Below are positions 1 to 13,000 of a stretch of 64,000 nt of DNA, piece by piece; the stretch's first letter is position 1; the number at the start of each line of letters is the position of its first letter. The stretch comes from Odontesthes bonariensis (taxonomy: Eukaryota > Chordata > Actinopteri > Atheriniformes > Atherinopsidae). Location of the stretch: positions 327,001-391,000 of the forward strand of contig NC_134521.1 of the NCBI RefSeq assembly GCF_027942865.1. The letters are read 5' to 3'. A program made the translations under genes and the position numbers. The notes beneath the pieces are model-generated. The model was not told the origin of the DNA and did no database searches. It was given only the letters and a program-made list of their open reading frames with translations.

Positions 1-1008
1 GGTTGGGTCGGTGGGTTCTGGATGGGTCGGGGTGTGTTCTGGATGGGTCGGGGGGGCGGTTTCTGGTTGGGTCGGGGGGGGGTTTCTGGTTGGGTCAGGG
101 TGGGTTCTGGTTGGGGGGGAGATCTGGTTGGGTCGGGGGGGTTCTGGTTGGGGGGGGTTCTGGTTGGGTCAGGGTGGGTTCTGGATGGGTCGGGGGGGGC
201 GGTTTCTGGTTGGGTCAGGGTGGGTTCTGGTTGGGTCGGGGGGGGTTCTGGTTGGGTCGGTGGGTTCTGGTTGGGTCAGGGTGGGTTCTGGTTGGGTCGG
301 TGGGTTCTGGTTGGGTCAGGGTGGGTTCTGGTTGGGTCGGGGTGTGTTCTGGATGGGTCAGGGTGGGTTCTGGATGGGTCAGGGAGGGTTCTGGTTGGGT
401 CGGTAGGTTCTGGTTGGGTCGGGGTGTGTTCTGGATGGGTCAGGGAGGGTTCTGGTTGGGTCGGTAGGTTCTGGTTGGGTCGGGGGGGGTTCTGGATGGG
501 TCGGGGGGGGCGGTTTCTGGTTGGGTCGGGGGGGCGGTTTCTGGTTGGGTCGGGGGGGGGGGTTCTGGTTGGGTCAGGGTGGGTTCTGGATGGGTCGGGG
601 GGGCGGTTTCTGGTTGGGTCGGGGGGGGGGGGGGTTCTGGTTGGGTCAGGGTGGGTTCTGGATGGGTCGGGGGGGCGGTTTCTGGTTGGGTCGGGGGGGG
701 GGGGGGTTCTGGTTGGTTCGGGGTGTGTTCTGGATGGGTCAGGGTGGGTTCTGGTTGGGTCGGTGGGTTCTGGTTGGGTCGGGGGGGGGGTCTGGTTGGG
801 TCAGGGTGGGTTCTGGTTGGGTCGGGGTGTGTTCTGGATGGGTCAGGGTGGGTTCTGGTTGGGTCAGGGTGTGTTCTGGATGGGTCAGGGTGGGTTCTGG
901 TTGGGTCAGGGTGGGTTCTGGTTGGGTCGGGGGGGGGGTCTGGTTGGGTCAGGGTGTGTTCTGGTTGGGTCGGGGTGTGTTCTGAATGGGTCAGGTGGTG
1001 CTGCTGGT
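1..1008. repeat. G-rich minisatellite in slc23a1 intron
   Basis: Tandem units of about 20-24 bp, roughly GGGTCAGGGTG followed by GGTTCTGGTT, with variable G tracts (up to 14 G) and GGATGGGTC variants. The array runs off the left edge of the window and stops about 25 bp before the splice acceptor at 1032-1033. It lies in the intron upstream of the first visible slc23a1 exon. Several open frames cross it (for example 22-1011); they are glycine/tryptophan-rich repeats with no protein signature and are not genes. Confidence 0.95.
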
Positions 1009-1033
1009 TGATGGGTTCTGGTGTTATCTTCAG

Positions 1034-4000
1034 ATCCAGGGTGCCATCATCATGTCCAGTGCGGTGGAGGTTCTGGTCGGTCTCTGTGGGTTACCCGGCC
1101 TGCTGCTGAAGTACATCGGTCCGCTCACCGTCACACCGACCGTGTCCCTGATCGGCCTGTCGGTGTTCACCACCGCCGGGGACCGGGCCGGATCCCACTG
1201 GGGACTCTCGGGGCTGTGAGTCTCTTTTCTGTCTGGATAAACTGCTGAACAGAACCCTACTCAGGTGGTCAGACAGGTGTGTTTCTCTTTCTCCACAGGT
1301 GCATTCTGCTGATCGTGCTCTTTGCTCAGTACCTGAGGACGACATCACTTCCTGTTCCCGTTTACAGCAGAAGCAAAGGACTGACCTTCACCAAAGTTCA
1401 GGTCTTCAAGATGTTTCCTGTAAGTAAGACAGCTGGTGATGTAACTCAGGTCTGTGACATCTCAAACCTCTTAAGGCAGATGCTAGCTTACAGCTACATG
1501 CTAACCTGTTTCCCTCTGGGACCAACAGAGGAACTATATATATCTGTAAGCTAGCATCTGCTGCTAGCTTACAGCTACATGCTAACCTGTTTCCCTCTGG
1601 GTCCAACAGAGGAACTATATATATCTGGGGGGGGAGAACAGTCCATGATGGGGGTGGGAGGGGTGGTTGATGCTGGACTGAACCTCTTACTTAGGTTCTG
1701 CGCTCTCACGACATCATTTTGATGCAGTTCCCAAAAGTCAGAACTGAATTGGGTAAAAAGGCCTTTAGATGTTCTGCTCCTGCTACCTGGAATAATATGT
1801 AAAAGGATTTAAAACTCATTTCTATTAACTTTGGGGGAATTCAAGTCATTTTAAAGGACAGAGACATTCGCTGACTTGGCTCCTGTAACTGATGTTTAAT
1901 GCTGTGTGGGTTAGGGTTAGGGTTTCTCCAGGTGGTTGTTTGTTTCACACTGTGGTCTTTGCCAGGTTACTCTATGAAAAAGGTTTTAATCTCAATGGGG
2001 TTTTTCATGGTTAAATAAAAGGATCATGGCTTTCAGATCATCCTGGCCATCATGCTGGTTTGGCTCGTCTGCTACATCCTAACTCTCACCGACCTGCTGC
2101 CAAACAATCCGGATCGCTACGGCCACAAAGGCCGGACCGACGCTCGTGGCAACATCATGGCCTCATCGCCCTGGTTCAGGGTGCCCTACCCCTGTAAGCT
2201 TTGCATCCGTCCAAATTCAGAAGGTGTTGAAGTTCATGACAGCGATTAGATGCTGATGTCAATGAAAAGATGCTGTTGATGCAATCTCTCGTAGGCCAGT
2301 GGGGGTTGCCGGTGGTAACAGTTGCTGGGGTGTTGGGGATGCTGAGTGCTACCATGGCAGGTATTGTGGAGTCGATTGGAGATTATTACGCTTGCGCCCG
2401 TCTGTCAGGAGCCAGTACCCCTCCAATACATGCCATCAACAGGTGAGACCGGAGGTCATTTTACCAGGGGACCCCCCAGATGTACGTTTGTTTTGGTTGT
2501 TTGTGTCACATCCTGTTTATGTGTGGTGGACCCCTTTACTACTTTGCTAAGTCTGGTATGGCCCCACGAATGCTCAGGGATGCCAAAGAACATAATCAGT
2601 CCAAGTAAAGTAGCATAGAAGTGAGAAGTTCCCATATTCCCCATCGGTTTAGTCTAAAGCTGGGATGAACCCTGAGTACTCAACTTTGGGATCACATTGT
2701 TCCCTAACCAATATTAAAACTTGGACATTCATCATTAAAAGTTGTTAAAACGTTGTTGCAGAAGCAGTAATGTCCCCTGATAGGTGCCTTTTTATGGGAT
2801 TGTTGTGATTGTGTCTGGTGTTTCCTTTGGACAGCTTAAACAGCTGATTGAGAGGCACCTGCAGCTTGTGGGTGGAGCCTAAATAGGCATCAATACCTCC
2901 AGGTTTATCCTTTTCCAGAAAGTTATCCATAAATGTTTGAATGATCAGCTTAACCCCTGTGTGGTCTCAACATTGTGTTTACTCCTCTTTGTCCTACGGG
3001 TCAGAAATGCCCCGCCCTACCAAAGCCCCAAAATAAAGCAACTTAATTGAATTTTAAATCCAACAACTATTTTGTATGATGAAACCAGCTGTTATTTATC
3101 TATTCAACTCAATTCAATACATTTTTTATCATGTATTTTTTGTTACACAACACAAAAAGACAATCACCAGTTTTCAGTTTCACTTTTTTTTTACCACAAA
3201 CCAACTGTCAGTTGGACCAACAGTTTTCTTGTTTTCTCAGTTTTCTTTTGCATAATAAAGGTTTATCATTGCTATTATATAAATGTGAAGTAATTACTTC
3301 TTAATTAATTCTATTGAACTCTAAGTCTAAGACAGTTATCACCTTGACACTTTCGCTACAATGTCATTTTAATCACATTGTCATTTTAATTTTATCGACT
3401 AGCGTGCTCTGCAGTCAAGTGTGGGGTGGTTTAAGCGGGCTGCGTTGCCAGGTTTAACAGTGTTTCCCCTTTAACACCATTAAGCCTTAATTAATACTTA
3501 ATAGAAATACTTAATACTACCAAAACGCAGACTTAATAAAAATATTCGCTGTAAGTTATTTGAAGTTAAATGTATTATTGTTACCATATTGTTATAAGCT
3601 CCTATGCGAGTGCGAGCAACCAATTAGAGCTTGAGGAGCCGCACAATGAGTGTCTCTGTAGTAGGAAGTACTGTAGTTCTCTGGACTGAGCGTGCTGTAT
3701 GAGGGTGGGATTCACCCTTTTGAGCCATAACAGTTAGTTTGTTTCAGGGGCATCTTTACTGAGGGCGTCTGCTGCATCATTGCCGGTCTGTTGGGGACAG
3801 GAAATGGCTCCACCTCCTCCAGTCCAAATATAGGGGTCCTGGGCATCACCAAGGTAACTACATCTACAGTCCCCCACTACAATGACTTTATCTGTACTCA
3901 GCACTAACTGGGATAAAACCTCTGAGAATTCAGACAGAAACTCAGAATAAGGGCCAGGTGGCCAGAGCAGGGGCCGGCCACCTTTAACGCCGTGGAAACG

Positions 4001-7000
4001 TTTGATTTGTTGGCCCGTGTGTGCAGGTGGGCAGCAGGCGGGTGGTGCAGTACGGAGCCGGCATCATGTTTCTGCTGGGGTCCGTCGGGAAGTTCACGGC
4101 TCTGTTCGCCTCTCTGCCAGATCCCATCCTGGGAGGAATGTTCTGCACCTTGTTTGGTGAGTCCCTGCACCTTGCTTGGTGAGTGCCTGCACCCTGTTCG
4201 GTGAGTCCCTGCACCTTGTTTGGTGAGTCCCTGCACCTTGGTTGGTGAGTCCCTGCACCTTGCTTGGTGAGTCCATGCACCTTGTTTGGTGAGTCTTTGG
4301 TGAGTCCCTGCACCTTATTTGGTGAGCCCCTGCACCTTGTTTGGTGAGTCCCTGCACCTTGTTTGGTGAGTCCCTGCACCTTACTTGGTGACCCTGCACC
4401 TTGTTTGGTGAGTCTTTGGTGAGTCCCTGCAACTTATTTGGTGAGTCCCTGCACCTTGTTTGGTGAGTGCCTGCACCTTGGTTGGTGAGTCCCTGCACCT
4501 TGCTTGGTGAGTCCCTGCACCTTGTTTGGTGAGTCCCTGCACCTTGTTGGTGAGTCCCTGCACCTTATTTGGTGAGTCCCTGCACCTTGTTTGGTGAGTC
4601 CCTGCACCTTGTTTGGTGAGTCCCTGCACCTTGTTTGGTGAGTCCCTGCACCTTGTTTGGTGAGTCCCTGCACCTTATTTGGTGAGTCCCTGCATCTTGT
4701 TTGGTGAGTCCCAGCACCTTTCTTGGTGAGTCCCAGCACCTTGGTTAGTGAGTCCCTGCACCTTGTTTGGTGAGGCCCTGCACCTTGTTTGGTGAGGCCC
4801 TGCACCTTGTTTGGTGAGTCCCTGTACCTTGTTCGGTGAGTCCCTGCACCTTGTTTGGTGAGTCCCTGCACCTTGTTTGGTGAGTGCCTGCACCTTGTTT
4901 GGTGAGTCCCTGCACCTTGTTTGGTGAGTCCCTGCACCTTGTTTGGTGAGTCCCTGCACCTTGTTTGGTGAGTCCCTGCACCTTGTTCGGTGAGTCCCTG
5001 CACCTTGTTTGGTGAGTCCCTGCACCTTGTTCGGTGAGTCCCTGCACCTTGTTTGGTGAGTCCCAGCACCTTGTTCGGTGACTCCCTGCACCTTGCTTGG
5101 TGAGTCCCTGCACCTTGTTTGGTGAGTCCCTGCACCTTATTTGGTGAGTCCCTGCATCTTGTTTGGTGAGTCCCTGCACCTTGCTTGGTGAGTCCCTGCA
5201 CCTTGCTTGGTGAGTCCCTGCACCTTGTTTGATGAGTCCCTGCACCTTATTTGGTGAGTCCCTGCACCTTGTTTGGTGAGTCCCTGCACCTTACTTGGTG
5301 ACCCTGCACCTTGTTTGGTGAGTCTTTGGTGAGTCCCTGCACCTTATTTGGTGAGTCCCTGCACCTTGTTTGGTGAGTCCCTGCACCTTGTTTGGTGAGT
5401 CCCAGCACCTTGTTTGGTGACTTCCTGCACCTTGCTTGGTGAGTCCCTGCACCTTGTTTGGTGAGTCCCTGCACCTTATTTGGTGAGTCCCTGCATCTTG
5501 TTTGGTGAGTCCCTGCACCTTGTTTGGTGAGTCCCAGCACCTTGTTTGGTGACTCCCTGCACCTTGCTTGGTGAGTCCCTGCACCTTGTTCGGTGAGTCC
5601 CTGCACCTTATTTGGTGAGTCCCTGCATCTTGTTTGGTGAGTCCCTGCACCTTATTTGGTGAGTCCCTGCATCTTGTTTGGTGAGTCTTTGGTGAGTCCC
5701 TGTACCTTATTTGGTGAGTCCCTGCACCTTGTTTGGTGAGTCCCTGCACCTTGTTTGGTGAGTCCCAGCACCTTGTTTGGTGACTCCCTGCACCTTGCTT
5801 GGTGAGTCCCTGCACCTTGTTCGGTGAGTCCCTGCACCTTATTTGGTGAGTCCCTGCATCTTGTTTGGTGAGTCCCTGCACCTTGCTTGGTGAGTCCCTG
5901 CACCTTGCTTGGTGAGTCCCTGCACCTTGTTTGGTGAGTCCCTGCACCTTATTTGGTGAGTCCCTGCACCTTGTTTGGTGAGTCCCTGCACCTTACTTGG
6001 TGACCCTGCACCTTGTTTGGTGAGTCTTTGGTGAGTCCCTGCACCTTATTTGGTGAGTCCCTGCACCTTGCTTGGTGAGTCCCTGCACCTTGCTTGGTGA
6101 GTCCCTGCACCTTGCTTGGTGAGTCCCTGCACCTTATTTGGTGAGTCCCTGCATCTTGTTTGGTGAGTCCCTGCATCTTGTTTGGTGAGTCCCTGCACCT
6201 TGTTTGGTGAGTGCCTGCGCCTTATTTGGTGAGTCCCTGCACCTTGTTTGGTGAGTGCCTGCGCCTTGTTTGGTGAGTCCCTGCACCTTGCTTGGTGAGT
6301 CCCTGCACCTTGTTTGGTGAGTCTCTGCACCTTATTTGGTGAGTCCCTGCACCTTGTTTGGTGAGTCCCTGCACCTTGTTTGGTGAGTCCCTGCACCGTA
6401 TTTGGTGAGTCCCTGCATCTTGTTTGGTGAGTCCCTGCACCTTGCTTGGTGAGTCCCAGCACCTTGGTTAGTGAGTCCCTGCACCTTGTTTGGTGAGGCC
6501 CTGCACCTTGTTTGGTGAGGCCCTGCACCTTGTTTGGTGAGTCCCTGTACCTTGTTCGGTGAGTCCCTGCACCTTGATTTGTGAGTCCCTGCACCTTGTT
6601 CGGTGAGTCCCTGCACCTTGTTCGGTGAGTCCCTGCACCTTGTTTGGTGAGTCCCTGCACCTTGTTCGGTGAGTCCCTGCACCTTGTTTGGAGAGTCTCT
6701 GCACCTTGTTCGGTGAGTCCCTGCACCTTGTTTGGTGAGTCCCTGCACCTTGCTTGGTGAGTCCCAGCACCTTGGTTGGTGAGTCCCTGAACCTTGCTTG
6801 TTGAGTCCCAGCACCTTGGTTGGTGAGTCCCTGCACCTTGCTTGGTGAGTCCCTGCACCTTGTTTGGTGAGTCCCTGCACCTTGTTTTGGTGAGTCCCTG
6901 CACCTTGGTTGGTGAGTCCCTGCACCTTGTTTGGTGAGTCCCAGCACCTTGGTTGGTGAGTCCCTGCACCTTGCTTGGTGAGTCCCTGCACCTTGCTTGG

Positions 7001-10000
7001 TGAGTCCCTGCACCTTGTTTGGTGAGTCCCAGCACCTTGGTTGGTGAGTCCCTGCACCTTGCTTGGTGAGTCCCTGCACCTTGTTTGGTGAGTCCCTGCA
7101 CCTTGCTTGGTGAGTCCCTGCACCTTGTTTGGTGAGTCCCTGCACCTTGTTTTGGTGAGTCCCTGCACCTTGGCTGGTGAGTCCCTGCACCTTGTTTGGT
7201 GAGTCCCTGCACCTTGTTTTGGTGAGTCCCTGCACCTTGGTTGGTGAGTCCCTGCACCTTGTTTGGTGAGTCCCTGCACCTTGTTTGGTGAGTCCCTGCA
7301 CCTTGTTTGGTGAGTCCCTGCACCTTGTTTGGTGAGTCCCTGCAGCTTGTTTGGTGAGTCCCTGCACCTTGTTTGGTGAGTCCCATCACCTTGGTTGGTG
7401 AGTCCCTGCACCTTGTTTGGTGAGTCCCAGCACCTTGGTTGGTGAGTCCCTGTACCTTGTTTGGTGAGTCCCTGCACCTTGTTTGGTGAGTCCCTGCACC
7501 TTGTTTTGGTGAGTCCCTGCACCTTGGTTGGTGAGTCCCTGCACCTTGTTTGGTGAGTCCCTGCACCTTGGTTGGTGAATCCCTGCACCTTGTTTTGGTG
7601 AGTCCCTGCACCTTGGTTGGTGAGTCCCTGCACCTTGTTTGGTGAGTCCCTGCACCTTGTTTGGTGAGTCCCTGCACCTTATTTGGTGAGTCCCTGCATC
7701 TTGTTTGGTGAGTCCCTGCACCTTGCTTGGTGAGTCCCAGCACCTTGGTTAGTGAGTCCCTGCACCTTGTTTGGTGAGGCCCTGCACCTTGTTTGGTGAG
7801 GCCCTGCACCTTGTTTGGTGAGTCCCTGTACCTTGTTCGGTGAGTCCCTGCACCTTGTTTGGTGAGTTCCTGCACCTTGTTTGGTGAGTCCCTGTACCTT
7901 GTTCGGTGAGTGCCTGCACCTTGTTTGGTGAGTCCCTGCACCTTGTTCGGTGAGTCCTTGCACCTTGTTTGGTGAGTCCCTGCACCTTGTTTGGTGAGTC
8001 CCTGCACCTTGTTTGGTGAGTCCCAGCACCTTGTTTGGTGAGTCCCTGCACCTTGTTCGGTGAGTCCCTGCACCTTGTTTGGTGAGTCCCTGCACCTTAT
8101 TTGGTGAGTCCCTGCACCTTGTTTGGTGAGTCCCTGCACCTTGTTTGGTGAGTCCCTGCACCTTGGTTGGTGAGTCCCAGCACCTTGTTTGGTGAGTCCC
8201 TGCACCTTGCTTGGTGAGTCCCTGCACCTTGCTTGGTGAGTCCCTGCACCTTGTTTGGTGAGTCCCTGCACCTTGTTTTGGTGAGTCCCTGCACCTTGGT
8301 TGGTGAGTCCCTGCACCTTGTTTGGTGAGTCCCTGCACCTTGGTTGGTGAGTCCCTGCACCTTGCTTGGTGAGTCCCTGCACCTTGCTTGGTGAGTCCCT
8401 GCACCTTGTTTGGTGAGTCCCAGCACCTTGGTTGGTGAGTCCCTGCACCTTGCTTGGTTAGTCCCTGCACCTTGCTTGGTGAGTCCCTGCACCTTGTTTG
8501 GTGAGTCCCTGCACCTTGCTTGGTGAGTCCCTGCACCTTGTTTGGTGAGTCCCTGCACCTTGTTTTGGTGAGTCCCTGCACCTTGGCTGGTGAGTCCCTA
8601 CACCTTGTTTGGTGAGTCCCTGCACCTTGTTTTGGTGAGTCCCTGCACCTTGGTTGGTGAGTCCCTGCACCTTGTTTGGTGAGTCCCTGCACCTTGTTTG
8701 GTGAGTCCCTGCACCATGTTTGGTGAGTCCCTGCACCTTGTTTGGTGAGTCCCTGCACCATGTTTGGTGAGTCCCAGCACCTTGTTCGGTGAGTCCCTGC
8801 ACCTTGCTTGGTGAGTCCCTGCACCTTGTTCGGTGAGTCCCTGCACCATGTTTGGTGAGTCCCAGCACCTTGGTTGGTGAGTCCCTGCACCTTTTTTGGT
8901 GAGTCCCAGCACCTTGGTTGGTGAGTCCCTGTACCTTGTTTGGTGAGTCCCTGCACCTTGTTTGGTGAGTCCCTGCACCTTGTTTTGGTGAGTCCCTGCA
9001 CCTTGCTTGGTGAGTCCCTGCACCTTGTTTGGTGAGTCCCTGCACCATGTTTGGTGAGTCCCAGCACCTTGGTTGGTGAGTCCCTGCACCTTGTTTGGTG
9101 AGTCCCAGCACCTTGGTTGGTGAGTCCCTGTACCTTGTTTGGTGAGTCCCTGCACCTTGTTTTGGTGAGTCCCTGCACCTTGGTTGGTGAGTCCCTGCAC
9201 CTTGTTTGGTGAGTCCCTGCACCTTGGTTGGTGAGTCCCTGCACCTTGCTTGGTGAGTCCCTGCACCTTGCTTGGTGAGTCCCTGCACCTTGTTTGGTGA
9301 GTCCCAGCACCTTGGTTGGTGAGTCCCTGCACCTTGCTTGGTTAGTCCCTGCACCTTGCTTGGTGAGTCCCTGCACCTTGTTTGGTGAGTCCCTGCACCT
9401 TGTTTGGTGAGTCCCTGCACCTTATTTGGTGAGTCCCAGCACCTTGTTCGGTGAGTCCCTGCACCTTGTTTGGTGAGTCCCTGCACATTGCTTGGTGAGT
9501 CCCAGCACCTTGGTTAGTGAGTCCCTGCACCTTGTTTGGTGAGGCCCTGCACCTTGTTTGGTGAGGACCTGCACCTTGTTTGGTGAGTCCCTGCACCTTG
9601 TTCGGTGAGTCCCTGCACCTTGTTTGGTGAGTCCCTGCACCTTGTTTGGTGAGTCCCTGCACCTTGTTTGGTGAGTCCCTGCACCTTGTTCGGTGAGTCC
9701 CTGCACCTTGTTTGGTGAGTCCCTGCACCTTGTTTGGTGAGTCCCTGCACCTTGTTTGGTGAGTCCCTGCACCTTGTTTGGTGAGTCCCTGCACCTTGTT
9801 TGGTGAGTCCCTGCACCTTATTTGGTGAGTCCCTGCACCTTGTTTGGTGAGTCCCTGCACCTTGCTTGGTGAGTCCCTGCACCTTGTTTGGTGAGTCCCA
9901 GCACCTTGCTTGGTGAGTCCCTGCACCTCGCTTGGTGAGTCCCTGCACCTTGCTTGGTGAGTCCCTGCACCTTATTTGGTGAGTCCCTGCACCTTGTTTG

Positions 10001-13000
10001 GTGAGTCCCTGCATCTTGTTTGGTGAGTCCCTGCACCTTGTTTGGTGAGTGCCTGCACCTTGTTTGGTGAGTCCCTGCACCTTGTTTGTTGAGTGCCTGC
10101 GACTTGTTTGGTGAGTCCCTGCACCTTGCTTGGTGAGTCCCTGCACCTTGTTTGGTGAGTCCCTGCACCTTATTTGGTGAGTCCCTGCACCTTGTTTGGT
10201 GAGTCCCTGCACCTTGCTGGGTGAGTCCCTGCACCTTGTTTGGTGAGTCCCTGCACCGTATTTGGTGAGTCCCTGCATCTTGTTTGGTGAGTCCCTGCAC
10301 CTTGCTTGGTGAGTCCCAGCACCTTGGTTAGTGAGTCCCTGCACCTTGTTTGGTGAGGCCCTGCACCTTGTTTGGTGAGGCCCTGCACCTTGTTTGGTGA
10401 GTCCCTGTACCTTGTTCGGTGAGTCCCTGCACCTTGATTTGTGAGTCCCTGCACCTTGTTCGGTGAGTCCCTGCACCTTGTTCGGTGAGTCCCTGCACCT
10501 TGTTTGGTGAGTCCCTGCACCTTGTTCGGTGAGTCCCTGCACCTTGTTTGGAGAGTCTCTGCACCTTGTTCGGTGAGTCCCTGCACCTTGTTTGGTGAGT
10601 CCCTGCACCTTGCTTGGTGAGTCCCAGCACCTTGTTTGGTGAGTCCCTGCACCTTGTTTGGTGAGTCCCTGCACCTTGTTTGGTGAGTCCCTGCAGCTTG
10701 TTTGGTGAGTCCCTGCACCTTGTTTGGTGAGTCCCATCACCTTGGTTGGTGAGTCCCTGCACCTTGTTTGGTGAGTCCCAGCACCTTGGTTGGTGAGTCC
10801 CTGTACCTTGTTTGGTGAGTCCCTGCACCTTGTTTGGTGAGTCCCTGCACCTTGTTTTGGTGAGTCCCTGCACCTTGGTTGGTGAGTCCCTGCACCTTGT
10901 TTGGTGAGTCCCTGCACCTTGGGTGGTGAGTCCCTGCACATTGTTTTGGTGAGTCCCTGCACCTTGGTTGGTGAATCCCTGCACCTTGTTTTGGTGAGTC
11001 CCTCCACCTTGGTTGGTGAGTCCCTGCACCTTGTTTGGTGAGTCCCTGCACCTTGTTTGGTGAGTCCCTGCACCTTATTTGGTGAGTCCCTGCATCTTGT
11101 TTGGTGAGTCCCTGCACCTTGCTTGGTGAGTCCCAGCACCTTGGTTAGTGAGTCCCTGCACCTTGTTTGGTGAGGCCCTGCACCTTGTTTGGTGAGGCCC
11201 TGCACCTTGTTTGGTGAGTCCCTGTACCTTGTTCGGTGAGTCCCTGCACCTTGTTTGGTGAGTCCCTGCACCTTGTTTGGTGAGTCCCTGTACCTTGTTC
11301 GGTGAGTGCCTGCACCTTGTTTGGTGAGTCCCTGCACCTTGTTCGGTGAGTCCTTGCACCTTGTTTGGTGAGTCCCTGCACCTTGTTTGGTGAGTCCCTG
11401 CACCTTGTTTGGTGAGTCCCTGCACCTTGTTTGGTGAGTCCCAGCACCTTGTTTGGTGAGTCCCTGCACCTTGTTCAGTGAGTCCCTGCACCTTATTTGG
11501 TGAGTCCCTGCACCTTGTTTGGTGAGTCCCTGCACCTTGTTTGGTGAGTCCCTGCACCTTGGTTGGTGAGTCCCAGCACCTTGTTTGGTGAGTCCCTGCA
11601 CCTTAGTTGGTGAGTCCCTGCACCTTGCTTGGTGAGTCCCTGCACCTTGTTTGGTGAGTCCCTGCACCTTGTTTTGGTGAGTCCCTGCACCTTGGTTGGT
11701 GAGTCCCTGCACCTTGTTTGGTGAGTCCCTGCACCTTGCTTGGTGAGTCCCTGCACCTTGCTTGGTGAGTCCCTGCACCTTGTTTGGTGAGTCCCAGCAC
11801 CTTGGTTGGTGAGTCCCTGCACCTTGCTTGGTTAGTCCCTGCACCTTGCTTGGTGAGTCCCTGCACCTTGTTTGGTGAGTCCCTGCACCTTGCTTGGTGA
11901 GTCCCTGCACCTTGTTTGGTGAGTCCCTGCACCTTGTTTTGGTGAGTCCCTGCACCTTGGCTGGTGAGTCCCTACACCTTGTTTGGTGAGTCCCTGCACC
12001 TTGTTTTGGTGAGTCCCTGCACCTTGGTTGGTGAGTCCCTGCACCTTGTTTGGTGAGTCCCTGCACCTTGTTTGGTGAGTCCCTGCACCATGTTTGGTGA
12101 GTCCCTGCACCTTGTTTGGTGAGTCCCTGCACCATGTTTGGTGAGTCCCAGCACCTTGTTCGGTGAGTCCCTGCACCTTGCTTGGTGAGTCCCTGCACCT
12201 TGTTCGGTGAGTCCCTGCACCTTGTTTGGTGAGTCCCTGCACCTTGTTTTGGTGAGTCCCTGCACCTTGCTTGGTGAGTCCCTGCACCTTGTTTTGGTGA
12301 GTCCCTGCACCTTGCTTGGTGAGTCCCTGCACCTTGTTTGGTGAGTCCCTGCACCATGTTTGGTGAGTCCCAGCACCTTGGTTGGTGAGTCCCTGCACCT
12401 TGTTTGGTGAGTCCCAGCACCTTGGTTGGTGAGTCCCTGTACCTTGTTTGGTGAGTCCCTGCACCTTGTTTGGTGAGTCCCTGCACCTTGTTTTGGTGAG
12501 TCCCTGCACCTTGGTTGGTGAGTCCCTGCACCTTGTTTGGTGAGTCCCTGCACCTTGGTTGGTGAGTCCCTGCACATTGTTTTGGTGAGTCCCTGCACCG
12601 TGTTTGGTGAGTCCCTGCACCTTGGTTGGTGAGTCCCTGCACCTTGTTTTGGTTGGTCCCTGCACCTTGGTTGGTGAGTCCCTGCACCTTGTTTGGTGAG
12701 TCCCTGCACCTTGTTTGGTGAGTCCCTGCACCTTATTTGGTGAGTCCCAGCACCTTGTTCGGTGAGTCCCTGCACCTTGTTTGGTGAGTCCCTGCACCTT
12801 GCTTGGTGAGTCCCAGCACCTTGGTTAGTGAGTCCCTGCACCTTGTTTGGTGAGGCCCTGCACCTTGTTTGGTGAGGCCCTGCACCTTGTTTGGTGAGTC
12901 CCTGCACCTTGTTCGGTGAGTCCCTGCACCTTGTTTGGTGAGTCCCTGCACCTTGTTCGGTGAGTCCCTGCACCTTGTTTGGTGAGTCCCTGCACCTTGT

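Noticed and set aside
1906-1922. Interstitial telomere-like GGGTTAGGGTTAGGG (also near 22500)
   Set aside because: Only two or three units; too short to mean a telomere fusion.
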